Origin: an uncultured Ruminobacter sp.
GTDB lineage: Bacteria > Pseudomonadota > Gammaproteobacteria > Enterobacterales > Succinivibrionaceae
Assembly: GCA_902776415.1 (NCBI GenBank)
Contig: CACYPY010000014.1
Location: 1-36,994, forward strand
DNA length: 36,994 nt
Direction: 5' to 3'
Part shown: piece after piece, positions 25,002 through 34,062 of the stretch
How positions within the stretch are numbered: position 1 is the stretch's first letter
Layout of the letters: every line of letters starts with the position of its first letter
Notes under the pieces: model-generated
Seen by the model: the letters and a program-made list of their open reading frames with translations, nothing else
Told to the model about the DNA's origin: nothing
The model's database searches: none
Position numbers and translations under genes: made by a program

Positions 25002-28000
25002 ATGTTTTTTGCCAGAATGTTTACAAGATTTTCAAACCTGATTCGTTTGAAGAAATATAATTCATATGACGTTATAAAAAGAAATATTGCACCTGGTGAA
25101 ACAGCTGACGAACTTTATAATTTGGCCATATCATATTTTTTTCTTTATCCTGAACATTCAATAGAATCTATGAAGGAGTCTCAGAGGAAACAGTCTGATT
25201 TTGCGAAACAGAAGTGGCTGGCGTTTCGGTTGTTTGAAATGAATCGTATTGAAGAGTCTTATGATTACATAACCAGAATTCCCTTTAATAATTTTAATGA
25301 ACATGAAAAGAACGAGGCCGACAGGATTATTCATGCTTATAATTCAGTTAAAACAGCTTCGGTTACGTATGAATGTTTAAATAGTGCCTGTGTTAAAAAT
25401 GATCACTTTTGTCCGCCTGTAATGTTCAGTAAAGTCATTTGTGAATCGTATTACATTAAGATCGAGAAATTATACTGTACGGTGAGTTTGCTTTTAAAAT
25501 TAAAAAAGATTTTTATTAATGAAAATGACCGCATTGGAATACTCTTTTATTTTTTTCTTGATAACAGCTATAATGTAATAAAAAAATGTAAAAATAATCA
25601 GATCGATAATTATTCAGAATGCGTCAGTGATTTTGCTTATATAACTAATAAAAATATCAAAGATGGAATTCTTGATATTACAGAATTTATTGAAATGCCT
25701 GAAAATACATCCTATATCAGGATTATGTTCTGTATATCAGATTTTTCAGATGCTGAAATACTGGATCCGTTACGAATTGATAACAAGCTTCTTTTAAGAC
25801 GTGATATTCCTGTAACAAAGAGTTTCAGTGATAATCATGCAAGGTTTCAGGAAGAACCTTCCACAAAATGTCCCATAGCTGTACCTGTGCTGTTCCATGA
25901 TTATTTATCTGTTTCAAATGAATGTGAGTTTGTTCAGCTGAATGAAAATAATTATATTAAATTACTTGAAGAAGTATCCCTTAGAGTAGTTATTACAGAT
26001 CATGTTATAAAATCCCGCAATGAAAAGAAGATAATTGCTCGTGCAAAAACTCTGGGTTTTAGAATCGTATTGTGGGATTTTATCAGGTGTATCGATATTG
26101 ATGTTAAAGGAGAATTTTATAATCTCAGATTATTCGATACCATCTTTACCGGTATTTATTCAAGAGTTGGTGTTTACAAATCCGTAAACAAAAAATCATA
26201 TTATCTGCCTCTCGGTATGCCAACAAAGGATCTGACTTTTTACGTTTCAGATACTTTTGTGGATGTGCATGGCTGTAACGACCTTTTCGGACGTCTGGGA
26301 CCTGATATTCACCCTTTCTGTGAAACCCGTTATGACAGAATTAATACAGCAATTTTCGGGAAACTTATCAACTCAGCGGGCGATGCTGATGCCAAATCTC
26401 TTCATCTTCTGTGGAACCGGAAACTTCTCGCAGACCATACCATGGTCGACAGACTTAACTATATTTTTGAGAAAAACGAACTTTCCCCGTTATTTATTTT
26501 TCCGTATGTCGTTTGCTATCATGAAGCCGGAAATCCAGTTGAATATAATCGGGCATTAAGAAGAATCAGAAAATTTGTTTATCCGTTATTGCGGCACATT
26601 GTAGTATGTCGTTCAGGCTTCGAAATACCTCCTTCGGATGTAATCTCCGGTGTTTCCTGCATTTCACCTGAAGACCTTCCCGGGAGTTTGAATTCCTTTA
26701 ACGATGAAAATGTTTTTGTTGCATTTTGTTCTGATAATTTTTATTACGGATCCTCGTATGTTTCAGAACTGGTAAATGGTTTAAAACTCGGGAGTTTCAG
26801 TGCTGTTACGTCATCAGTATTTTTAAGTGCGGAAGGTGGTAATCATGTTATTGTAAATGATACTGCTTATGCGTATACAGATACTGTTAACCCGTATAAG
26901 TCCATTGTTAAAATTTCTGTACTGAGGAAGTTTGTTTTTCACGGTGATGTACCCGGGGATTTGAATCCGGTAAATGCTGTTGGTATTCCGGTATTCGCCT
27001 TGTGTGGCAGTCCGGACAAAGAGTTAATGATAAATGTTATTGAATCTCATGAGCTTGTTGATTCAGGATTTTCCATGCATGATATTGATTCTCAGAACGG
27101 ATTTGTTCAGGTTATCAAGTCTCGTGTTTTTCATGAAATTTTCATACTGGATGCCAGACATATCTGCAAGTTATTCAAAGAATCATTTAATCCTTTAAAT
27201 GAAAAGCATCAGAAGATTACCATTTCTTATCATAATTCTCTGTGTTCAGTGAAATCACGGATGGCAGACAATGATTATGAGTACTTCTACAGTTCCAAAC
27301 TTTATAAAGCAGAAAAAATTGGTATTACACCCAAACACTGCATGAAATGTTTCAGTTCTGGCTCGCTTCATATCGATATCGTTATTGTATACATGAACGA
27401 TAGTTATGAGATAATCGGTAATTTCATTGCTGACATCAGGAATGACGATTTTCTTTCCGGTAATGTCAGGTTTACACCTGCTGCAAATGCGAAATATGCG
27501 AAAATAGGTTTCAGAATTCAGGGAAACGGGGAATGCCTGTTAACCAGACTTGCCGTTGTCAATGCCACTAATGCCACGCCTCTTTTCTGCTCGCGAACTC
27601 TTGTGCTGTCGAGATATTATCCTTCTTGTAATGACATATACAGAAATGGTTTTATACATTCCCGCCTGAAGGAGTACGAAAGGGCAAAATTCAGGACGGA
27701 TTTTTTTGAATATTCGTCAGATTCCGAGTTCTTATCCTGTCGTCAGTATGACGGAATTCAGGTCATGTCAGGAAATCTCAGTACATTGGATTTCCTCCTT
27801 TCTCATAATTACTACAATAAAGTATGTGTTCATTTTATGTATCCGGACCTTTGGAGAGTATTATCAAAATTTTACAACAAAGTGAAGATCATTGTTTGGT
27901 GTCATGGAACTGAAATTGATAATTGGGATGTCAGAACCTACGATTACTGTTTGATGACCGATGAACAAATTAATAAAGAAAAGAAAATTCGTGAAAACAG

Positions 28001-29852
28001 ACAACGCTTTTTCAGAGATCTGATTTTAAATTATCCTGATATTGATTTTATTTTTGTATCCGGCATTTTTAGAAACAGAGTTTTAAAGTCGCTGCAAATT
28101 GCTTCTGATATTCCCTGTAATACCCATGTAATACATAATTATATCAATCTGAGGCTGTTTCAATATCACCCCAGGAAACCTGAAGACCGGTATAAGCTGT
28201 TGTCAATTAGGCCTTTTGCATCAAGAAGGTATGCAAATGATCTGACGGTTGAGGCCATAAAGCTCTTAAGAGATAAGGATTATTTTTCAAAATTACGGAT
28301 CGAAATTTACGGAGCCGGTAAGCTCTATCAGGAGACAGTTGCTGAACTGTCCGGTTTTAACAACGTATTACTGCATAACAAATTTCTGCCACAGTCCGAA
28401 ATTCCTTATGTTCATGCTGACAATGGCATTTTTGTTGTACCCACAAGAGGTGATACCCAGGGAGTTTCCCGCGACGAAGCCATGGCTTCAGGCCTTGTTC
28501 CGGTAACAACCGCCGTCGATGCCGTTCCTGAATTTACTGATGCCGGATGTGCCTGCGTTGTTCCGCCGGACTCTCCGTCAGAGCTGGCCAGGGCCATTGA
28601 TTATCTCGTATCAGATCCTGTGCAGTTTATGGCAATGTCTGTTGCCGCACATGAAAAGGTCAGATCGCTGTCTTCGTTTTGCATGACTATCGCAAGGGAA
28701 CTGGATCTTATTAAATATTACAGTTTTACAGGATTTGACTACAGTCAGTTCGATGTTATTGTATATTGTGATATTAATCCAAATATTTTTGATGGTTCAT
28801 CAATGTGGCTGTTTTCAGTATGTTCGATATTGCTTAAACATTACCGACCTTTGGTTCTGTTAAAAAATAATTTAAAGGATAAATCAGTAATTGATGATTT
28901 GTTGAACAATACAGCCATTTCCTTTATCCAACCAAAAGATTTTAAGCTTCATGACAATCTTGATAAATATGAAATATCCCGGATTCTTATTGATCTTGAA
29001 TATCGCTGTATCAATGTTCACTCCTTGATTGTCAGAGGATACGATATCGCATACGAGATTGCACTGAACAATGCCTATAGAGGAAAATTGTATTCGTATT
29101 ATTCTGCATTTTATAAGCCAGGTGATAAAAGAGGTTTTGAGATTTTTGCCAATTTAACCAATAAAATCAGAACTCTGCTTTCATACAGCTGCAAGAATCT
29201 TTTTCAAACAAAATTTTTGGCGGCAGAGTATATCAAATTCTATGATATTGGTTACACCTATTCGATTCTCCCTCCGGCAGTACCTGATAATTTGGCAGCA
29301 TCTTTAAATGATTTTTCAGATATTGACAAAGACTCGATTAATATTGGTTATGGCGGAAAATGGTATCCTGACTGGGGTGTGGAGGAACTTATACAATGGT
29401 CGTCCGGACTGATAAGATCCGGTGTCAAATTAAAGCTGCATCTGGTTATTTCAAAGTATTACAATAACAAATTGTATAAGCAAAATGTAAATAAATTGCT
29501 AAAGAAATACAGTGATTTTATTATTATTTACACTAATAAAAATCGAACAGAGAATCTGAGCATAATGAAGGCAATGGATTTTGTATGGTGCTGGAGACCA
29601 GGAAATTTTGAGTTTTCGACGCTTGAATATTCAATGAAACTTATAGAGAATGTGTCAATAGCGAAAAGGTGCTTATGTCAGCCATCTTTAGTGAACAGAG
29701 ATCTTCTTACTGATGAATATCCTCTTTTTGTGGAAAATTATGATGACTTCAGGAAAGTAATAACTGAAAATACAGAAATAAGTGATCAAATTTCTGAAAA
29801 GTTAAAGCTGTCAATGAGCAGATTTCAGTTCAGTAATATCACTATAATTTAA
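25002..29852 (+). CDS. Giant multidomain glycosyltransferase, paralogue of the 1101-aa protein with added N- and C-terminal modules
   Basis: At 1616 aa this is the second likely capsule polymerising enzyme. Residues 1-125 look helical and TPR-like (ETADELYNLAISYFF), and 130-265 look like a beta-sandwich. From about 325 it parallels the upstream protein: a CgeB-like region, a GT-A-like segment (FCSDNFYYGSSYVSELV near 572), a second beta-sandwich before 866, then a GT4 domain (866-1237) with VWCHGTE, SIRPFASRRYANDL and GVSRDEAMASGLVPV. A further GT-B-like domain (1245-1616) ends the protein, with NIGYGGKWYPDWGVEELIQW and FEFSTLEYSMKL. It may therefore hold two or three active sites, possibly adding alternating sugars. 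ATG 25002 follows GGTGGG six bases upstream. It ends facing the acyltransferase gene on the other strand. Confidence 0.78.
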   Translation: MFFARMFTRFSNLIRLKKYNSYDVIKRNIAPGETADELYNLAISYFFLYPEHSIESMKESQRKQSDFAKQKWLAFRLFEMNRIEESYDYITRIPFNNFNEHEKNEADRIIHAYNSVKTASVTYECLNSACVKNDHFCPPVMFSKVICESYYIKIEKLYCTVSLLLKLKKIFINENDRIGILFYFFLDNSYNVIKKCKNNQIDNYSECVSDFAYITNKNIKDGILDITEFIEMPENTSYIRIMFCISDFSDAEILDPLRIDNKLLLRRDIPVTKSFSDNHARFQEEPSTKCPIAVPVLFHDYLSVSNECEFVQLNENNYIKLLEEVSLRVVITDHVIKSRNEKKIIARAKTLGFRIVLWDFIRCIDIDVKGEFYNLRLFDTIFTGIYSRVGVYKSVNKKSYYLPLGMPTKDLTFYVSDTFVDVHGCNDLFGRLGPDIHPFCETRYDRINTAIFGKLINSAGDADAKSLHLLWNRKLLADHTMVDRLNYIFEKNELSPLFIFPYVVCYHEAGNPVEYNRALRRIRKFVYPLLRHIVVCRSGFEIPPSDVISGVSCISPEDLPGSLNSFNDENVFVAFCSDNFYYGSSYVSELVNGLKLGSFSAVTSSVFLSAEGGNHVIVNDTAYAYTDTVNPYKSIVKISVLRKFVFHGDVPGDLNPVNAVGIPVFALCGSPDKELMINVIESHELVDSGFSMHDIDSQNGFVQVIKSRVFHEIFILDARHICKLFKESFNPLNEKHQKITISYHNSLCSVKSRMADNDYEYFYSSKLYKAEKIGITPKHCMKCFSSGSLHIDIVIVYMNDSYEIIGNFIADIRNDDFLSGNVRFTPAANAKYAKIGFRIQGNGECLLTRLAVVNATNATPLFCSRTLVLSRYYPSCNDIYRNGFIHSRLKEYERAKFRTDFFEYSSDSEFLSCRQYDGIQVMSGNLSTLDFLLSHNYYNKVCVHFMYPDLWRVLSKFYNKVKIIVWCHGTEIDNWDVRTYDYCLMTDEQINKEKKIRENRQRFFRDLILNYPDIDFIFVSGIFRNRVLKSLQIASDIPCNTHVIHNYINLRLFQYHPRKPEDRYKLLSIRPFASRRYANDLTVEAIKLLRDKDYFSKLRIEIYGAGKLYQETVAELSGFNNVLLHNKFLPQSEIPYVHADNGIFVVPTRGDTQGVSRDEAMASGLVPVTTAVDAVPEFTDAGCACVVPPDSPSELARAIDYLVSDPVQFMAMSVAAHEKVRSLSSFCMTIARELDLIKYYSFTGFDYSQFDVIVYCDINPNIFDGSSMWLFSVCSILLKHYRPLVLLKNNLKDKSVIDDLLNNTAISFIQPKDFKLHDNLDKYEISRILIDLEYRCINVHSLIVRGYDIAYEIALNNAYRGKLYSYYSAFYKPGDKRGFEIFANLTNKIRTLLSYSCKNLFQTKFLAAEYIKFYDIGYTYSILPPAVPDNLAASLNDFSDIDKDSINIGYGGKWYPDWGVEELIQWSSGLIRSGVKLKLHLVISKYYNNKLYKQNVNKLLKKYSDFIIIYTNKNRTENLSIMKAMDFVWCWRPGNFEFSTLEYSMKLIENVSIAKRCLCQPSLVNRDLLTDEYPLFVENYDDFRKVITENTEISDQISEKLKLSMSRFQFSNITII

Positions 29853-29924
29853 AAACAGAGATGAGTTAATTTATGGTATTGGTATTGCCTGGCTGGCCGG
29901 AATGATTTTTGTTGTTAATATTTA

Positions 29925-29950
29925 AACCAACACCATGGTTACTTTTTTTT
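29925..29950 (+). terminator. Possible intrinsic terminator after the glycosyltransferase block
   Basis: AACCA (29925-29929) and TGGTT (29936-29940) form a short stem around a 6-base loop, followed by AC and eight T. The T-run is also the end of the convergent acyltransferase gene, where it encodes lysines. The stem is short, so efficiency is doubtful. Confidence 0.33.
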
Positions 29951-30667
29951 CTGTTCAAATTTTTCAGTGTTTTGGGCATCCCAGTTTACATTCGTTTTAA
30001 TAACTGTTGCCGGGGTTCCTGCTATCACGCTGTTCGGGCTGAAAGCTCTCCTGGTTACCAGTGATCCGGCTCCGATAATGCAATCAGCAGGGATAATCAC
30101 GTCTTTTCCAAGAAAGACATTCATTCCCGCCCAGACATGGCGTCCCACGTGGATGCCAAATACCGGTTTATTAATGGCTGTTCCGGGATTGTCAAGTGAG
30201 TATATTGTATGACCGTCTGAGGCTCGCATCTCCAGATTCAGTGCAGCTAAAAAACAGTCGCCAATAAGAACCTCTAAATTATTTTCGTCGCCGGCATGTA
30301 TGCTCATGTTCCCAACATTGCAGTTGTTTCCAAAGCATACGGTGCTGTTTATGCCCCCCAGGTTGATGTTTATGGAATTTCTGCATTTGAAGGATCGTCC
30401 TAAATAAAGCATCCCGTTCTCGCCTATGGTTATGACAGAACCGGAGCACAGGCAAACGTCATCCCATAAAAATATAACAGAATTCTTACCTCGGTAGTTG
30501 ATGTGAATTCTATAAATTTTTTCGGCTATTATCCGGGTAATAATCCTATATGAATCCAAACTGCCATTTTTTGTGTTGGAATGCAAAACTATAATTCTGT
30601 TTCCATGTTTAATCAAACAGTCATCTCTGATAACTGATGATAGATGTATGCCCTCAGTAAGATTCAA
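29939..30667 (-). CDS. Hexapeptide-repeat (left-handed beta-helix) acyltransferase
   Basis: This protein of about 242 aa should be a cytoplasmic trimeric acetyltransferase-type enzyme. Hexapeptide turns run through the middle and C-terminal half (SININLGGINSTVCFGNNCNV, GIHVGRHVWAGMNVFLGKDV, ADCIIGAGSLVTRRAF), ending in the typical SVIAGTPATVIK. His153 in SDGHTIYS is in the position of the catalytic histidine. The substrate is probably a capsule or LPS sugar, judged by position and by its AT-rich DNA like the neighbouring glycosyltransferase genes. The start is uncertain: TTG 30667 has no good ribosome site, and the frame remains open to about 30697 with ATT and CTG as other options, so a 5' mutation is possible. 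Confidence 0.82.
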   Translation of the reverse strand: MNLTEGIHLSSVIRDDCLIKHGNRIIVLHSNTKNGSLDSYRIITRIIAEKIYRIHINYRGKNSVIFLWDDVCLCSGSVITIGENGMLYLGRSFKCRNSININLGGINSTVCFGNNCNVGNMSIHAGDENNLEVLIGDCFLAALNLEMRASDGHTIYSLDNPGTAINKPVFGIHVGRHVWAGMNVFLGKDVIIPADCIIGAGSLVTRRAFSPNSVIAGTPATVIKTNVNWDAQNTEKFEQKKK

Positions 30668-30815
30668 AGATTTGATATTTTTCAGTAATTCATTAATCTA
30701 AACATACCGTGTGATACTCCGAAATCTGTCATTAACCAACACTTGTTGCAATCATCGGGAACAGCCCCTGTTGCAAATAATTAAAAATAATGTAACTGTT
30801 CCGCTTGTCGAATTA

Positions 30816-30867
30816 ACTGTCTGACAGTCATTGACCATTTTATATACTGTTTAATTGTCATCTGACG
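30816..30867. promoter_or_regulatory. Two similar dyads upstream of the acyltransferase gene
   Basis: ACTGTC-T-GACAGT (30816-30828) is a perfect 6-bp dyad, and a related imperfect one, GTCATCTGAC, lies about 30 bases further along. They sit in the roughly 220-base AT-rich gap between the acyltransferase start and the RND terminator and could be a regulator's paired sites. TTGTTGCAA and CTGTTGCAA also recur in this gap (about 30744-30777). No confident promoter was found. Confidence 0.22.
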
Positions 30868-30884
30868 ATTAGTATTTTATTATT

Positions 30885-30920
30885 TAAAAAACACCGGAAT
30901 TCCGTTCAGAATTCCGGCGT
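30885..30920 (-). terminator. Strong intrinsic terminator of the RND efflux operon
   Basis: Reading the minus strand, a 12-bp stem (arms 30909-30920 and 30891-30902, one G-U pair) around a 6-base loop is followed by six T (30885-30890). It lies about 55 bases after the RND pump stop and is the clearest terminator in the window. Confidence 0.88.
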
Positions 30921-30974
30921 TTCCTGTCTTGCCTGGTGGCGTTGTTATTGCGGTGCCATGGCGGCACTGCATTG

Positions 30975-33900
30975 TCAGGCCGAGGCAGGCATTGCTTTCT
31001 TCCCGGGTTCCTCCTCCTCGATAAATTCCGGAAGCGGCTTGTGATCCTGGCCCACGAAGGAGTAGATCACCGGCAGAACGAAGAGGGTGAACATGGTGCC
31101 GATGGAAAGACCGGCCACGATAACGAGTCCGATGGAGAACCGGCTTTCCGCTCCGGCGCCGCTGGCGGTAAGCAGAGGAACCAGACCGGCCACCATGGCG
31201 GCGGTGGTCATCAGTATCGGACGCAGTCTTACGGAAGCTGCCTTCTTCACGGCCTCGATTTTGGAGAGTCCGTTTTTAAGCTGCTCCTCGCGGCTTACCT
31301 CGCAGATCAGGATGCCGTGCTTGGATATCAGTCCCACCAGGGTAATAAGTCCCACCTCGGTGTAGATATTCAGAGTGGCCATGCCAACTGCCAGGAAGAG
31401 CAGGGCACCGGAAATTGCCAGCGGCACGGCAATCAGGATTACGCAGGGATCCTTCCAGCTTTCAAACTGGCAGGCCAGCACCAGGAAGATGATGAATATC
31501 GCCAGGAGGAAGGTGGAAGCCAGCGAGCTGCCCTCGGTGGTGAACTGCCGGGATTCGCCCTTGTAGTCATGGGTATACCCGGCAGGGAGGGAGGGGACAA
31601 CCTCTTTTTCAAAGAAGCTGACAGCGTCTCCCATGGAAACTCCGGGATTCAGTGCAAAGCTCAGGGTGGCGGCGTTCTGTTGCGACATTTTTGACAGGGT
31701 GGCCGGCTCTGTTTTGACCTTGACCTTCAAAAGAGATCTCAGAGAAATCATTTTCCCTTCGGGATTTCTTACAAAGTATTTGTTAAGAGAATCCGGATTC
31801 ATGCGGTCAATACGCTCGGTCTGCGGAATAACCTCATAGGAACGTCCGTCAATGGCCACGCGGTTGACATAGCCGTCGGCTATCATGGTGGAAAGGGTCT
31901 GTCCGATGTCGCTCATGGTAATGCCATAGGCACCGGCCTTTTTGCGGTCTACATCGATATAGAGGGTAGGGGAATCATATTTCAGATCGCTGTCAGAGTA
32001 GATAAATAGTCCGCTCTTTCTGGCTTTTGCCATGACATTCTCAGCCACATCAAAAAGTTCCTCGAAAGAATTCGGAGTCATGATCACGAACTGCACCGGA
32101 AGACCGCTGGAGCTTCCCGGAAGGGGTGGCATCTGGAACACGGTGGCATTGATATTGGGGTTCTGTGTCAGATTCGGAGATACCCGCTGTACCACCTCGG
32201 CCTGTTTGTCGCGCTGGGCGAATTCCTTAAGCACCAGAATGGCCATACCCTGGTTGGAAGCCGGAACGCCGATCATGCCCAGAGTACTGGAAACTGCGGG
32301 GTCTTTGGCGGCCTCGGCAGTAAGCTTTTTAATGCCGTCTTCCAGATAGTCCAGGTTGGCGTTATTGGGTCCCATGCCCATCATCATGAATGCACCTGTG
32401 TCTTCATACGGAGCCATTTCAGAAGCGGTATTCATGAACAGGTACGGCATGGAGGCCATAATCACCAGAGCGGTGATAACTATAGGAGTTCTTGTGGTCA
32501 GCACTGCGGTTAGCATTTTGGTGTAAATGCCGGTAAGACCGTCCAGAACCCTGTTTACCACGCTTTCAAATTTACCGGGCTTTTCTTCGGCCTTCAGCAT
32601 TTTGGAGCACATCATCGGGGACAGTGTCAGGGCGATAATGCCTGATATCAGTACGGAGCCGGCCAGGGTCAGCGCGAATTCCGTGAACAGAGAGCCGGTA
32701 ATGCCTCCCATAAGAGCGATAGGAGAGTAAACCGCCCCCAGGGTGATGGTCATGGAAATTACCGGAATGGCGATTTCCCGGGTCCCGATAATGGCGGCGC
32801 GGAACGGATTCAGGCCGTTTTTGATATGCCGGTCCACGTTTTCCACCACCACGATGGCATCGTCCACCACAAGGCCGATGGCCAGCACCATGGCCAGCAG
32901 GGTCATGAGGTTGATGGAGAAGCCGCAGACGCTCATCAGCATGATTACGCCGATCATGGAGAGCGGTATGGTGATAATCGGAATTACCACCGCCCGGAAG
33001 GAGCCCATAAACAGGGTAATGACCACCAGCACGATAATGGCGGCTTCGACGATGGTGTGGATTACCTCGTGGATGGATTCCTCAATGGAAATGGTACTGT
33101 CATAAATAATGTCCATCTTCATTGACGGCGGCAGTCCCTTTTCCAGAGAGGGCATCATTTTTTTTACATCCGCGGCAATGTCCAGCGGGTTGGCGGTAGG
33201 AGTTGCGTCAATGGCGGCAACCACGCCTTTCTGACCGTTGGCTATGGCTCTGAAGGTGTCATGGTTGGCAGCCATGGATACCTTGGCCACATCCCGGAGT
33301 CTTACCACAGTACCGTTCTTCGAGGAGATAATCAGCTCGGAAAGCTCCTCGGCATTGGATACCTGGGTGTTGGTATTGGTGTTCATCAGGGTGAAGAGGT
33401 TGTTAATCTGTCCTGATGAGGTCTGGTAATTGTTGGCCTGGAGAACCCCCACCACTTCGGCGGCGGTCATGCTGTGCGCGGCCAGCTTGATGGGATCCAG
33501 CCAGATTCTGAGGGCGTAGTCATTGCCGCCGTACAGGGTGACCTTGGCCACACCGTTTACGGTAAACAGCTGCGGTATTACCACACGGTTAAGATAGTCC
33601 GTGATCTGCGGTCCCACCATTTCATTGCTGGAAAACGAGATATAGAGTACCGAAGTGGTAGATCCGGTGGACAGGGTAATGGAGGGATCCAGAGCATCGG
33701 CCGGCAGCTGGGACTTCACCGAGTTGACCCGGGACAGGATATCCGCCAGGGCTCCGTTGGGATCCGTGTTCAGCTTCATGTTGACGGTAATGGTTGAAGT
33801 GCCCATCTTGGAGCTGGATGTCATGTAGTCGATGTTGTCGGCCTGGGCCACTGCCTGCTCGATGGGAGCGGTGATAAAGCCCTGAATCAGATCGGCTCCG

Positions 33901-34058
33901 GCACCGTAGTAGCTGGTGGTTACGGTAATTACGGTGTTGGTCATGTCGGGATACTGTCTGACCGCCATGTTTTTCAGGGCCTGGAGTCCGAGCAGGGTAA
34001 TCAGGAGGCTGATGCAGACTGCCAGCACCGGCCTTTTAATAAAGATATCAGTAAACAT
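30975..34058 (-). CDS. RND multidrug efflux pump, HAE1 family (AcrB/MexB-like)
   Basis: This 1027-aa inner-membrane proton antiporter should export hydrophobic drugs, bile salts or similar compounds through a TolC-type channel. It opens with FTDIFIKRPVLAVCISLLIT, the usual first membrane helix, and shows the internally duplicated RND layout with two large periplasmic loops and two membrane-helix clusters. The proton relay is present: Asp399-Asp400 in GLVVDDAIVVVEN and Lys913 in LISKHGIL. Length is normal and the gene intact. It starts four bases after the adaptor stop, with GGAG inside the end of that gene, so translation is probably coupled. No outer-membrane factor gene follows. The exact substrate class is not readable. 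Confidence 0.95.
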   Translation of the reverse strand: MFTDIFIKRPVLAVCISLLITLLGLQALKNMAVRQYPDMTNTVITVTTSYYGAGADLIQGFITAPIEQAVAQADNIDYMTSSSKMGTSTITVNMKLNTDPNGALADILSRVNSVKSQLPADALDPSITLSTGSTTSVLYISFSSNEMVGPQITDYLNRVVIPQLFTVNGVAKVTLYGGNDYALRIWLDPIKLAAHSMTAAEVVGVLQANNYQTSSGQINNLFTLMNTNTNTQVSNAEELSELIISSKNGTVVRLRDVAKVSMAANHDTFRAIANGQKGVVAAIDATPTANPLDIAADVKKMMPSLEKGLPPSMKMDIIYDSTISIEESIHEVIHTIVEAAIIVLVVITLFMGSFRAVVIPIITIPLSMIGVIMLMSVCGFSINLMTLLAMVLAIGLVVDDAIVVVENVDRHIKNGLNPFRAAIIGTREIAIPVISMTITLGAVYSPIALMGGITGSLFTEFALTLAGSVLISGIIALTLSPMMCSKMLKAEEKPGKFESVVNRVLDGLTGIYTKMLTAVLTTRTPIVITALVIMASMPYLFMNTASEMAPYEDTGAFMMMGMGPNNANLDYLEDGIKKLTAEAAKDPAVSSTLGMIGVPASNQGMAILVLKEFAQRDKQAEVVQRVSPNLTQNPNINATVFQMPPLPGSSSGLPVQFVIMTPNSFEELFDVAENVMAKARKSGLFIYSDSDLKYDSPTLYIDVDRKKAGAYGITMSDIGQTLSTMIADGYVNRVAIDGRSYEVIPQTERIDRMNPDSLNKYFVRNPEGKMISLRSLLKVKVKTEPATLSKMSQQNAATLSFALNPGVSMGDAVSFFEKEVVPSLPAGYTHDYKGESRQFTTEGSSLASTFLLAIFIIFLVLACQFESWKDPCVILIAVPLAISGALLFLAVGMATLNIYTEVGLITLVGLISKHGILICEVSREEQLKNGLSKIEAVKKAASVRLRPILMTTAAMVAGLVPLLTASGAGAESRFSIGLVIVAGLSIGTMFTLFVLPVIYSFVGQDHKPLPEFIEEEEPGKKAMPASA

Positions 34059-34062
34059 GCTG

